The position numbers and the translations under genes are program-made. Below the pieces are notes generated by a model. That model was not told where the DNA came from. It searched no databases and saw only the letters and a program-made list of their open reading frames with translations. Below are positions 27,832 to 35,285 of a stretch of DNA of 64,000 nt, piece by piece (the first letter of the stretch is position 1; each line of letters opens with the position of its first letter). Origin of the DNA: an uncultured Ferrovibrio sp. (GTDB lineage: Bacteria > Pseudomonadota > Alphaproteobacteria > Ferrovibrionales > Ferrovibrionaceae); contig NZ_CALGPC010000016.1 of NCBI RefSeq assembly GCF_937960835.1, forward strand, positions 1 to 64,000. The letters run 5' to 3'.

Positions 27832-28176
27832 ATGACCTATGTGGTGACCGAACAGTGCATCAAGTGCAAATACATGGACTGCGTCGAGGTTTGCCCCGTC
27901 GACTGCTTCTATGTTGGCGAGAACATGCTGGTGATCCATCCGGACGAATGCATCGACTGCGGCGTCTGCGAGCCGGAATGCCCGGCCGAGGCCATTTTGC
28001 CGGACACCGATAGCCGGACCGAGGCCTGGGTGGAGCTGAACCGGGAATATGCAAGCCAGTGGCCCAATATCACCCGCAAGGGCGAGCCCCCGGCCGATGC
28101 CGATTCCTGGAAGGGCGTGCCCGGGAAATTCGAGAAATATTTCAGCCCGAAGCCTGGCGAGGGCACGACGAAGTAA
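27832..28176 (+). CDS. fdxA: seven-iron ferredoxin FdxA
   Basis: 114 residues starting MTYVVTEQCIKCKYMDCVEVCP. Cysteines C9, C17 and C50 (family pattern) hold a [3Fe-4S] cluster and C21, C40, C43, C46 a [4Fe-4S] cluster; extra C12 and C25 are visible. The C-terminal extension of ~50 residues (WPNITRKGEPPADADSWKGV) is typical of alphaproteobacterial FdxA. A cytosolic one-electron carrier; the redox partner is not apparent. It could in principle serve the Rieske oxygenase at 7016, but that is speculation. Confidence 0.93.
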   Translation: MTYVVTEQCIKCKYMDCVEVCPVDCFYVGENMLVIHPDECIDCGVCEPECPAEAILPDTDSRTEAWVELNREYASQWPNITRKGEPPADADSWKGVPGKFEKYFSPKPGEGTTK

Positions 28177-28476
28177 CCCAGCATCTGCCCCATAAGGACA
28201 GATTTCTATCTCTGCGCGTATTGTTGGGCGGTTTCGCGTCCTGCTGGCCGCTGTCCATAAGCGCAGTTTTAGGGTATATTTAATCTGTAATTTTTAGCCT
28301 CGTCCGCAGGATTGCCGCCGGACGAGCTGGGTGGCTTCTGGATCAAAATGACTCCGGGTTGCATCCGACAGGAAGTTACGACTTAAACTTGTCTGCCCCC
28401 AGGTTCTCGTCGAGCCTGAACGGCAAGTATTCGTCGTCTATTTTGACGGTGGCGTGTTACGAAGCGAGGGTGGCCA
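28177..28476. other. intergenic region with hairpin upstream of carD
   Basis: 300 bases with no gene. An 8-bp perfect inverted repeat CTCGTCCG/CGGACGAG spans 28299-28326, preceded by AT-rich DNA (about 28268-28295) that may hold a promoter. The carD ribosome-binding site GAGGG is near 28466. The leader of carD probably starts inside this region. Confidence 0.4.
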
Positions 28477-29466
28477 GTGAAAAAAGCCAAGACCAAGAGC
28501 CCAGCCAAGGCAAAGACTGCCGCAGCCAGCAAAGCCAAGCCGGCCAAGACCAAGCAGCCGGCCGCGCGTGCCGCGGCGGCCAAGAAGCCCGCGACCGTAA
28601 AGCAGAAGGCCCCGGCGAAAACCGCCGCCAAGCCGGCTCCGAAAGCTGCCGCCAAGTCTGTCAAGGCCACCGCCCCGGCCTCCAGCCAGACCGCCAGGAA
28701 GAAAACCGAAACCAAGCCGGCGAAGACCGCCGCTGCTGTGAAGGCCACCAAGACCCAAGCCTCGGCCGCGCCCGCCGCGAAGCCCGCCAAGGCCTCTGCC
28801 GCGTCAGCGGCCAAGGCGGCTGCGCCCGCCAAGCCGACGCCGCCGTCGAAGCCGCTTGCCGTTTCGGCTCCGCCGAGCCGTCCATTGCCGCAGCCGGTGC
28901 GTCCGGCGGCGATGGACCCCAAACCCCAGCAACCCAGTAGTAAAGTCGTGCAACTCAAGCCAGTACCTGCAAAAGTGAAAGTCGATTTCGCCGCCGGCGA
29001 TTATGTCGTTTATCCCACCCATGGCGTGGGCAAGATTTTGCGCATCGAGCGTCAGATGATCGCCGGGTTCGAGCTCGACCTCATGGTCGTCGAATTCGAG
29101 CGCGACAAGATGACCGTGCGCGTGCCGCTGTCCAAGGTGGCCTCGGTCGGCATCCGCAAGCTGTCCTCGCCGCAGAAGATGCGCACGGCCCTTGAGACTC
29201 TGAAGGGTCGTGCCCGCATCAAGCGCGCCATGTGGAGCCGCCGCGCCCAGGAATACGAAGCCAAGATCAATTCCGGCGATCCGGTCTCGATCGCCGAGGT
29301 GGTGCGCGACCTGCACCGCAACGCCGGCCAGCCGGATCAGAGCTATTCGGAACGGCAGATTTATGAATCGGCGCTGGACCGCCTGATGCGTGAGCTGGCG
29401 GCCGTGGAGCGGATCGACGAAGAGACCGCGACCAAGAAGCTGGAGAAGATTCTGAAGGCGGCCTAA
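28477..29466 (+). CDS. CarD-family RNA polymerase-binding regulator with histone-like N-terminal tail
   Basis: 329 residues starting at GTG 28477 (GAGGG six bases upstream). Residues 1 to ~165 are low-complexity Lys/Ala/Pro repeats (AKTKSPAKAKTAAASKAK style) resembling histone H1 or HMGA tails. Residues from ~170 are a CarD/TRCF-like domain (VDFAAGDYVVYPTHGVGKIL, MVVEFERDKMTVRVPLSKV) followed by the helical CarD C-domain (RRAQEYEAKINSGDPVSIAEV). CarD binds the RNA polymerase beta subunit and stabilises open promoter complexes at rRNA and stress promoters. Myxococcus CarD also joins a CarD domain to an HMGA-like part, but at the opposite end. The tail probably binds DNA; this is inference. Confidence 0.93.
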   Translation: MKKAKTKSPAKAKTAAASKAKPAKTKQPAARAAAAKKPATVKQKAPAKTAAKPAPKAAAKSVKATAPASSQTARKKTETKPAKTAAAVKATKTQASAAPAAKPAKASAASAAKAAAPAKPTPPSKPLAVSAPPSRPLPQPVRPAAMDPKPQQPSSKVVQLKPVPAKVKVDFAAGDYVVYPTHGVGKILRIERQMIAGFELDLMVVEFERDKMTVRVPLSKVASVGIRKLSSPQKMRTALETLKGRARIKRAMWSRRAQEYEAKINSGDPVSIAEVVRDLHRNAGQPDQSYSERQIYESALDRLMRELAAVERIDEETATKKLEKILKAA

Positions 29467-29489
29467 GCGGCCTCAAATCCGGCGCGTCC

Positions 29490-29533
29490 GGCGGCGCAAA
29501 AAGATCACACGGCTTTTGGCGCCGCCGCTTCGG
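29490..29533 (+). terminator. probable terminator of carD
   Basis: Stem GGCGGCGC (29490-29497) with GCGCCGCC (29519-29526), extended by an inner A-run/T-run, then GCTTCGGTTTT. Good stem, moderate T tract. Confidence 0.5.
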
Positions 29534-29611
29534 TTTTCACTTCGTTTTCCCCTAGGGCTTCGTTAGCATTCGCCTTCGGGACCCGCTTATTGGCCCGATT
29601 CGTTAGAGACT

Positions 29612-30487
29612 TTGTCCGCGCCGCATCCAAGCTCCTCTCCGTCCATTGGCGCCGCAGCGTCCAATGCCGCACCGCGTCCGGCGCTGCCCACCGATTCCGA
29701 GGTTTTTTCGGTCCTGCGCCATGCCCGCCGCATCTGGGCCGTGGCTGCGATCCATGCCGAAGTGGGCCGCCTGCGCGAAGCGCATTCGGAACTGGCCGCG
29801 CGCCTTTTGCCGGGCGACCGCCTGGTCTATCTCGGCAATCTCATCGGCCATGGCCAGGCCACCATTGCGACGCTGGACGAATTGCTGGCGTTCCGCCGCG
29901 ACTTCCTTTGCCTGCCCGGCGTGGAGCCGGAGGACATCGTCTATCTGCGCGGTGCGCAGGAGGAGATGTGGCGCAAGCTGCTGCAGATTCAGTTCGCCTC
30001 CGGCCCCGGCGAGGTGCTCGACTGGATGCTGCGTCATGGGCTGGAGCCGATGCTGCGCGCCTATGATGTCGAGCCTCGCCAGGCGCAGGCGGTGCTGCGC
30101 GAAGGCGCGCTGAGCATCAGCCGCTGGACCAATGGCCTGCGCGCCACCATCCGCCGCCATCCCGGCCATGACGAATTGTTCGGCAGCCTGCGCCGCGCTG
30201 CCTTCACCGCCGGCGGCGAATTGCTGTTCGTCCATGCCGGCATCGATCCCAATATTCCGCTTGCATCGCAATCGGATCATCTGTGGTGGGGCTCGCCGTC
30301 ATTCCGCAATCTCTCACAGCCCTATGCCGGCTTCCGCCGCGTCATCAGCGGCTGCAATCCGCGCGGTGAGGGCGCGCATCTCGATGCCTTTACCTGCTGT
30401 CTTGATGGCGGCGCCGGATTTGGCGGGCCGCTGAACGTCGCCTGCTTCTCGCTGGACGGTGCCATCGTGGAAAGCTTCGCCATCTGA
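29612..30487 (+). CDS. degenerate calcineurin-like metallophosphoesterase (pseudo-phosphatase)
   Basis: 291 residues with the fold signature order of bacterial serine/threonine phosphatases, but the metal ligands are altered. The GDxHG block reads AAIHA (45-49, Asp lost); GDxxDRG reads GNLIGHG (75-81, Asp to Asn and Asp to Gly); GNHE/D reads GAQE (114-117, Asn and His lost); the VHAG block is kept as FVHAGIDP; the GHT block reads SGCNP. It therefore very likely cannot hold a two-metal centre and is a pseudoenzyme. The start is TTG 29612 with a weak GAGA site. It is downstream of carD and upstream of a PAS_5 gene and rpoH, all on the same strand. Confidence 0.75.
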   Translation: MSAPHPSSSPSIGAAASNAAPRPALPTDSEVFSVLRHARRIWAVAAIHAEVGRLREAHSELAARLLPGDRLVYLGNLIGHGQATIATLDELLAFRRDFLCLPGVEPEDIVYLRGAQEEMWRKLLQIQFASGPGEVLDWMLRHGLEPMLRAYDVEPRQAQAVLREGALSISRWTNGLRATIRRHPGHDELFGSLRRAAFTAGGELLFVHAGIDPNIPLASQSDHLWWGSPSFRNLSQPYAGFRRVISGCNPRGEGAHLDAFTCCLDGGAGFGGPLNVACFSLDGAIVESFAI

Positions 30488-30572
30488 TCATTCATTTGGT
30501 TCATTGGAAACGGGCATTTTTAAGCCTGCACTGGCCATTGGCGTGGCGGTTTTCCCCCGTTAGCATGCCCTC

Positions 30573-31166
30573 ATGGCATCTGGGGATATGGAGAATTTGG
30601 CGGCCTGGCTGATGGCCGACAAAATCTCCCGCATCGAGACGTATCTCAGGGCGCATGGCGCTCGTCTTGAAACCCTGCAATGGTCCCCAACCGTTACGGA
30701 AATGATGAGCAAGCCGATCCGCTTCCTGGTGGAGTATTGGCATTCGCTCAAAGCCGATAGGGGTATCCCGAAAGCCAGCGACATTTCGCCTTTCGACCTG
30801 AAGCCTGCCTTGGGGCATGTGGTCCTGATCGATATGCTGGACGACGGCTGGGACGGCCGGTTCCGTCTTTACGGCACCAAGGTCGCGGAAACCTATGGCC
30901 GGGACATGACCGGACGCTGCGTGTCGGATATCGACGGCGGCAATTACATGTCGGTGTTTTTTCGCGCGCTGTATCGGGTGGCCTGGCTGCGCCAGGAAGC
31001 CTTCTTCAGCCTGCATTATCCGCCGCCGCATGTCTCAGTGGAATCATGGCAGCGGCTTGCGCTACCGCTATGCGGCCCGGATGGAAAGGTAAGCCGCTTT
31101 CTCGCGTGCAACACAGCCGGACGCTGGCGTGCACCGGTGCAGAAAATGGCGAACACATCCGCGTGA
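30573..31166 (+). CDS. PAS_5-type PAS domain protein (copy 3)
   Basis: 197 residues. After ~45 variable residues come IRFLVEYWHSLKADRGIP, ISPFDLKPALGHVVLIDMLD, FRLYGTKVAETYGRDMTGR and a C-terminal RLALPLCGPDGKVSRFLAC, the same layout as the genes at 19580, 20228 and 52930. Single PAS fold, no output domain, cytosolic. It sits directly upstream of rpoH, so a sensory role in stress response is conceivable. Confidence 0.8.
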   Translation: MASGDMENLAAWLMADKISRIETYLRAHGARLETLQWSPTVTEMMSKPIRFLVEYWHSLKADRGIPKASDISPFDLKPALGHVVLIDMLDDGWDGRFRLYGTKVAETYGRDMTGRCVSDIDGGNYMSVFFRALYRVAWLRQEAFFSLHYPPPHVSVESWQRLALPLCGPDGKVSRFLACNTAGRWRAPVQKMANTSA

Positions 31167-31207
31167 GCGGACGCTTTGCCCTAATTCCGTCTTAAACTTC
31201 GCTAACC

Positions 31208-32113
31208 ATGGCTCTTGCCATGGTTCCAGATCGTCCCAATGCCGCCTCTTCCGATGCCAGTGACCGGGCTTTTGTGCGGCGCGCCATGCGGCTGCCGCTG
31301 CTGTCGCCCAGTGAGGAAGCGGCGCTCGCGAAACGCTGGCGCAACCGTCAGGACCAGACCGCGCTGCATAAACTTGTTGCACCGCATATGCGTCTGGTGA
31401 TCTCCACCGCCGTGCGCTTCCGGCATTACGGATTACCGCTCAACGATTTGATTCAGGAAGGCAATCTCGGATTGATGCAGGCTGCGGCCCGCTTCGAGCC
31501 GGAGCGTGAAGTGCGCTTTGCCACCTATGCGGCCTGGTGGATTCGGGCAGCGATTCAGGATTTCGTGCTGCGCAACTGGTCGATCGTCCGTACAGGTACG
31601 ACTGCAGCGCACAAATCGCTGTTCTTCAACCTGCGCCGCCTGCGCGCCAAGATCGAGCGCGGCGGGCATGAAGCGTTGACTGCGGAAGGCCGCCGCAAGC
31701 TGGCGCATCAGCTCAATGTCAGCGAGAGCGATGTTGTCCATATGGAAAGCCGGCTGGCGGCTTCGGACCGCTCGCTGAATGCCGTGGTGGGCGAGGATGG
31801 CGAAGCCGCCTGGCAGGACCTGCTGGTGGATGAACGGCCCAATCCGGAAGAGACCACGATGGCGCAGCGTGACACGCGCCTTCGCGCCCGCTGGGTCGGC
31901 GAAGCCGTCGCCGCTCTGCCCGAACGTGAGCGCGTCATCGTCAAGGCGCGCTTCTTCAACGAAGAAGCCGTCACGCTTGAGCGATTGGGCATGAAGCTCG
32001 GCATTTCCAAGGAGCGTGTCCGCCAGCTGGAGCATCAGGCGCTCAAACGCCTGCGCCGGCGGCTGGCCGACATCGCGGACCTGCAGCGGGAAGGCGGCAC
32101 GCCGGCCAGTTAG
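31208..32113 (+). CDS. rpoH: RNA polymerase sigma-32 family factor (RpoH)
   Basis: 301 residues. Region 2 reads LNDLIQEGNLGLMQAAARFEPEREVRFATYAAWWIRAAIQDFVL (residues ~79-121; quoted in parts only as LNDLIQEGNLGLM and RFATYAAWWIRAAI). The RpoH box follows as AHKSLFFNLRRLRAK (134-148). Region 4.2 is the helix-turn-helix VTLERLGMKLGISKERVRQL near the C-terminus. It directs polymerase to heat-shock or oxidative-stress promoters; many alphaproteobacteria have two paralogues and the sequence alone does not say which this is. It follows a PAS_5 gene by 41 bases. Confidence 0.92.
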   Translation: MALAMVPDRPNAASSDASDRAFVRRAMRLPLLSPSEEAALAKRWRNRQDQTALHKLVAPHMRLVISTAVRFRHYGLPLNDLIQEGNLGLMQAAARFEPEREVRFATYAAWWIRAAIQDFVLRNWSIVRTGTTAAHKSLFFNLRRLRAKIERGGHEALTAEGRRKLAHQLNVSESDVVHMESRLAASDRSLNAVVGEDGEAAWQDLLVDERPNPEETTMAQRDTRLRARWVGEAVAALPERERVIVKARFFNEEAVTLERLGMKLGISKERVRQLEHQALKRLRRRLADIADLQREGGTPAS

Positions 32114-32188
32114 GATCGCCGGGCACAGCTCTCATCTTGTCTCATCTTGAACATTGGCGCATCGTGGATGCGCGGCAGATGCTTTTGC

Positions 32189-33667
32189 TTATTCAATCAT
32201 CTTCACGCGTTCGCCGGGCTTGATCGTCTCGCCCTCGCGCAGGCCGTTGAGCACGCGAAACTGCTCCAGCTTGAACCGCGACAGCGGCAGCTTCTCGGCC
32301 AGCTTCTCCACCGTATCGCCGGGTTTCACGCTCACGACGCGCAGCCGCAGCGGCTGCACGGCTTTCGCTTCCGACTCGGAAAGGAATTTCAGCGTATTCA
32401 CGCTTTTGATCATCGTCGCCTCGATCTTGCTGAGACCCCCGGCCGGGGCGATGATGACGAAGCGGATGATTTCGTCGGTGGGAAAGCCGACCGCGACGAA
32501 ACGCACATCAACGGTGCCGCCCGACTTGCTCTGCACCCGCGCCGAGCCGGTCGCCGCCGGCATGCCGTTCACGGTGATCGACTCGGTATTCTGCAGACGC
32601 AGATTCGGCACCCAGTAGCGCGTCAGGTAATCGAGCGCACTGCGCGAGGCCTGCACCTTCTTCTTGTCACGCTCCAGATCGAACTGCATCTGGCCGTTGC
32701 TGTGGCTGGCGATCACGGCCTGCGAGGTATTCGAAATCCGCCAGTCTTCCGGCACCGAAAAGCTTAGGCGCAAATCCGGATGCACGAAGGTGTTGCCCCG
32801 CACCACGCCTTCCTTCGGGTCGTCGCCATAGATCATGCCGTCGATGCGGTCGAGATAGATGTCGCGGCGATAGATCGGGTCGGTCGGATAGGCGCGCGCT
32901 TCCTCGATGGCGGCCCGGACGCGATCCGGCCCGCGCGGATGGGTGGCGAAAAGATCCATCGTGCGATCCTGGCCTGCCGCACCCGCCATCTTGGTGGCGA
33001 GATCGCTGTAGTCGCTCAGGCTTTGCAGAAAGGCCGCCTGCGCATCGGGCGCATAGCCCACACGCGCCAGCAGCCGCACGCCGATGAGATCGGCTTCGAA
33101 TTCGTTCTCGCGGCTGAAGCTGGCGAGATAGGCGCCACCGGCAACCTGGCCGATCTGCCCGATGGCCTGGCCTGCCCCCTGACCGAGGAAGATCGATCCA
33201 AGGATGGAGCCGGCAGTGACACCAAGATTGGTGAAGACGGACTTGTCGTAGCGCTGCTCGGAATGCTTGGCGATGACATGGCCGATTTCATGGCCGAGCA
33301 CGCCGGCGGCTTCCGCCTCGTTATTGGCCAAAGCCAAGGTGCCGCGGGTGATATAGACATAGCCGCCCGGCAGGGCGAAGGCGTTGACGATCGGCGAGTT
33401 CAGCACCGTGAAGGTGAAGCTGCCAGCGGGCTGACCCGACTGGCCGGCCAGGCGGCCTGCGATGCTGGCCACATAGGCGCCGATCTCCGGATCCTCATAG
33501 ACGCCGCCGAATTCCTTGACGATCTTCGGATGCTCCTGCGCACCGAGCTTCTTGGCTTCATCGGGCGACATGAAGATCTGCGCCGTGACCGGCGCAGGCG
33601 CCATGGCAGGCGAAACAAGCATCGCCGCCAGCAGGACGGCGCCAAGCTTTCGAACGGATTTCGACAT
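32189..33667 (-). CDS. periplasmic M48 zinc metalloprotease with C-terminal LysM-like domain
   Basis: About 492 residues. An N-terminal signal peptide (residues 1 to ~29, LGAVLLAAMLVSPAMAPAPVTA) exports it to the periplasm. The zinc site is HEIGHVIAKH in the M48 region, with a third ligand in ENEFEADLIG. This is the BepA/YfgC-like type involved in outer-membrane protein quality control. The end reads VKPGDTVEKLAEKLPLSRFK and KPGERVKMIE, a LysM-like peptidoglycan-binding module. ATG 33667 is chosen over 33673 because AAAGG lies six bases upstream and it overlaps the crotonase stop by one base. Confidence 0.92.
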   Translation of the reverse strand: MSKSVRKLGAVLLAAMLVSPAMAPAPVTAQIFMSPDEAKKLGAQEHPKIVKEFGGVYEDPEIGAYVASIAGRLAGQSGQPAGSFTFTVLNSPIVNAFALPGGYVYITRGTLALANNEAEAAGVLGHEIGHVIAKHSEQRYDKSVFTNLGVTAGSILGSIFLGQGAGQAIGQIGQVAGGAYLASFSRENEFEADLIGVRLLARVGYAPDAQAAFLQSLSDYSDLATKMAGAAGQDRTMDLFATHPRGPDRVRAAIEEARAYPTDPIYRRDIYLDRIDGMIYGDDPKEGVVRGNTFVHPDLRLSFSVPEDWRISNTSQAVIASHSNGQMQFDLERDKKKVQASRSALDYLTRYWVPNLRLQNTESITVNGMPAATGSARVQSKSGGTVDVRFVAVGFPTDEIIRFVIIAPAGGLSKIEATMIKSVNTLKFLSESEAKAVQPLRLRVVSVKPGDTVEKLAEKLPLSRFKLEQFRVLNGLREGETIKPGERVKMIE

Positions 33668-34470
33668 CAGCATCCTTTGAAGCGCGCCACGCGTTTCTCG
33701 ATGAAGCTGGCAACGCCCTCCTTCACATCCTCAGTCGCCATCAGGCGCGCCTGCGTCGGCTGGAAATCCGCCACCGCCGCCGCCGGGCCTTCTTCGATGG
33801 CGAGCCGCGCGTTGCGCAAGGTGGCGTTGACCGCCAGCGGCGCCTGCGCCGCGATCGACTGCGCCAGCCGCATCGCCGCGTCGAACTGTCCGCCCGGCTC
33901 GGTCACCTCCTGCACAAAGCCCAGCCGCAGCGCCGTGGCGACGTCGAATTCGTCGCCCGTCAGCAGATAGCGCATCGCATTGCCCCAGCCAGCCCGCTCG
34001 ACCATGCGGATGGTGGCGCCGCCGGTGGCCATGATGCCGCGCCTGACCTCAAGCTGGCTGAAGCGGCAATCGCTGGAGGCCACCACGATATCCGCGGCCA
34101 GCATCAGCTCGATGCCGATGGTGTAGGTGATCCCCTGCACGGCCGCGATTACCGGCTTGGTGCGGAGCGGCGGCAGGTTGTTGAGCGGATCGATCTGGCC
34201 GGGTTCGACGAACAGCGTCTTCTGCCCCATGAAGGGCGCGACCTTGGGCAGGTCAAGGCCGGCAGTGAAATGCCGGCCTTCCGCATATAACACCGCGACG
34301 CGGGCCTCGGGCGACTGCTCGAAAGCGGTGTAGGCGGCAGCCAGTTCGCGCAGCATCTTCGGCGTGAAGCCATTGAGCTTGGCGGGCCGGTTCAGTCCGA
34401 TGACAAACACCGTCCCCTCCAGCCGGGTGAGGATTTCGCCATCCGGATCGATTTGTGGTGCCGCGCTCAT
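33667..34470 (-). CDS. enoyl-CoA hydratase/isomerase (crotonase family)
   Basis: 267 residues of the crotonase fold. FVIGLNRPAKLNGFTPKML opens the fold, ..YAEGRHFTAGLDL forms part of the oxyanion hole, and KPVIAAVQGITYTIGIELMLAADIVVAS with SDCRFSQLEVRRGIMATGGA is the central signature. The usual Glu residues of true hydratases are not obvious (GGATIRM replaces GGGTQRL-type text), so it may be an isomerase or other crotonase. ATG 34470 preferred over 34503. Translationally linked to the M48 protease through a one-base overlap. Confidence 0.88.
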   Translation of the reverse strand: MSAAPQIDPDGEILTRLEGTVFVIGLNRPAKLNGFTPKMLRELAAAYTAFEQSPEARVAVLYAEGRHFTAGLDLPKVAPFMGQKTLFVEPGQIDPLNNLPPLRTKPVIAAVQGITYTIGIELMLAADIVVASSDCRFSQLEVRRGIMATGGATIRMVERAGWGNAMRYLLTGDEFDVATALRLGFVQEVTEPGGQFDAAMRLAQSIAAQAPLAVNATLRNARLAIEEGPAAAVADFQPTQARLMATEDVKEGVASFIEKRVARFKGC

Positions 34471-34621
34471 CGTCGTTCCTGTCCTGCTTTCTGCTCTGCT
34501 CAATCGGCTGTATTTATTCCTTACATTTTATCGACTTTTCCACAGCGCGCGGGATGCGGGCAAGCGGGCGACGGATATAATCCCGAATCGTGACCGGAGC
34601 AGGGCAGCCAGGAGGGCATCG

Positions 34622-35236
34622 GTGCCGGATTTCACGCTGGAGAAACGGCTGGGCGGAGTGGTCTGCGGCGTCGACGAGGCGGGGCGCGGGCCGCTGGCTG
34701 GCCCGGTCGTGGCCGCCGCGGTGATCCTGGACCGCAAGCGCGTGCCGCGCGGCATCGACGATTCCAAGAAGCTGACGGCGGAAAAGCGCGAGGACCTTTA
34801 CTGGCGCATCATGGAGCGCGGGCGCGTCGGCATCGGCGCCGCTTCAGTGGCCGAAATCGCGCGGCTGAACATCTTCCACGCGACCATGCTGGCCATGTGC
34901 CGCGCCGTCACCGCGCTACGCGTCGTGCCCGATCATGCGCTGGTGGATGGCAATCACTGCCCCAAGCAGCTCTGCTGTCCCGCAACCGCGGTGGTCGATG
35001 GCGATGCGCTCAGCATTTCGATTGCCGCAGCCTCCATCATCGCCAAGGTCACCCGCGACCGCGCGATGGCCAAACTGCATCTGCGCTATCCCGCTTATGG
35101 CTGGGACAGCAACAAGGGCTACGGCACGCCGGCGCATCATGCCGGACTGAAGGCTGCCGGCATTTCTCCGCATCACCGACTAGGTTTTGCGCCTGTTCAT
35201 GAACAAATGACTCTAGATCTTGAGTTAACGTCTTAA
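34622..35236 (+). CDS. rnhB: ribonuclease HII
   Basis: 204 residues from GTG 34622, with AGGAGGG five bases upstream. CGVDEAGRGPLAGPVVAAAV carries the first catalytic Asp-Glu pair; DDSKKLTAEKRE, VDGNHCPKQL and SIIAKVTRDRAM with KGYGTPAHH complete the family set. It cleaves RNA in RNA-DNA hybrids, including single ribonucleotides in DNA. In many alphaproteobacteria rnhB stands directly upstream of ccrM, as here. Confidence 0.96.
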   Translation: MPDFTLEKRLGGVVCGVDEAGRGPLAGPVVAAAVILDRKRVPRGIDDSKKLTAEKREDLYWRIMERGRVGIGAASVAEIARLNIFHATMLAMCRAVTALRVVPDHALVDGNHCPKQLCCPATAVVDGDALSISIAAASIIAKVTRDRAMAKLHLRYPAYGWDSNKGYGTPAHHAGLKAAGISPHHRLGFAPVHEQMTLDLELTS

Positions 35237-35250
35237 TAACCTAAAGAATC
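35224..35250 (+). promoter_or_regulatory. CtrA-like box and GANTC site upstream of ccrM
   Basis: Minus-strand reading of 35239-35224 is TTAT-TAAGACG-TTAAC, one mismatch from the CtrA consensus TTAA-N7-TTAAC. A GANTC methylation site (GAATC) is at 35246-35250. In Caulobacter, ccrM is controlled by CtrA and by GANTC sites in its leader, so both are expected elements. The box overlaps the rnhB stop codon. Confidence 0.65.
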
Positions 35251-35257
35251 TAATGAC

Positions 35258-35285
35258 TTGCGGGTCTTTTTAGGGGGACCCGCAA
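35258..35285 (+). promoter_or_regulatory. inverted repeat enclosing the ccrM ribosome-binding site
   Basis: Perfect 9-bp arms TTGCGGGTC (35258-35266) and GACCCGCAA (35277-35285) abut the ccrM ATG at 35286. The 10-base loop contains AGGGG, part of the ribosome-binding site. In RNA this could hide or expose the site and so regulate translation. Confidence 0.65.
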
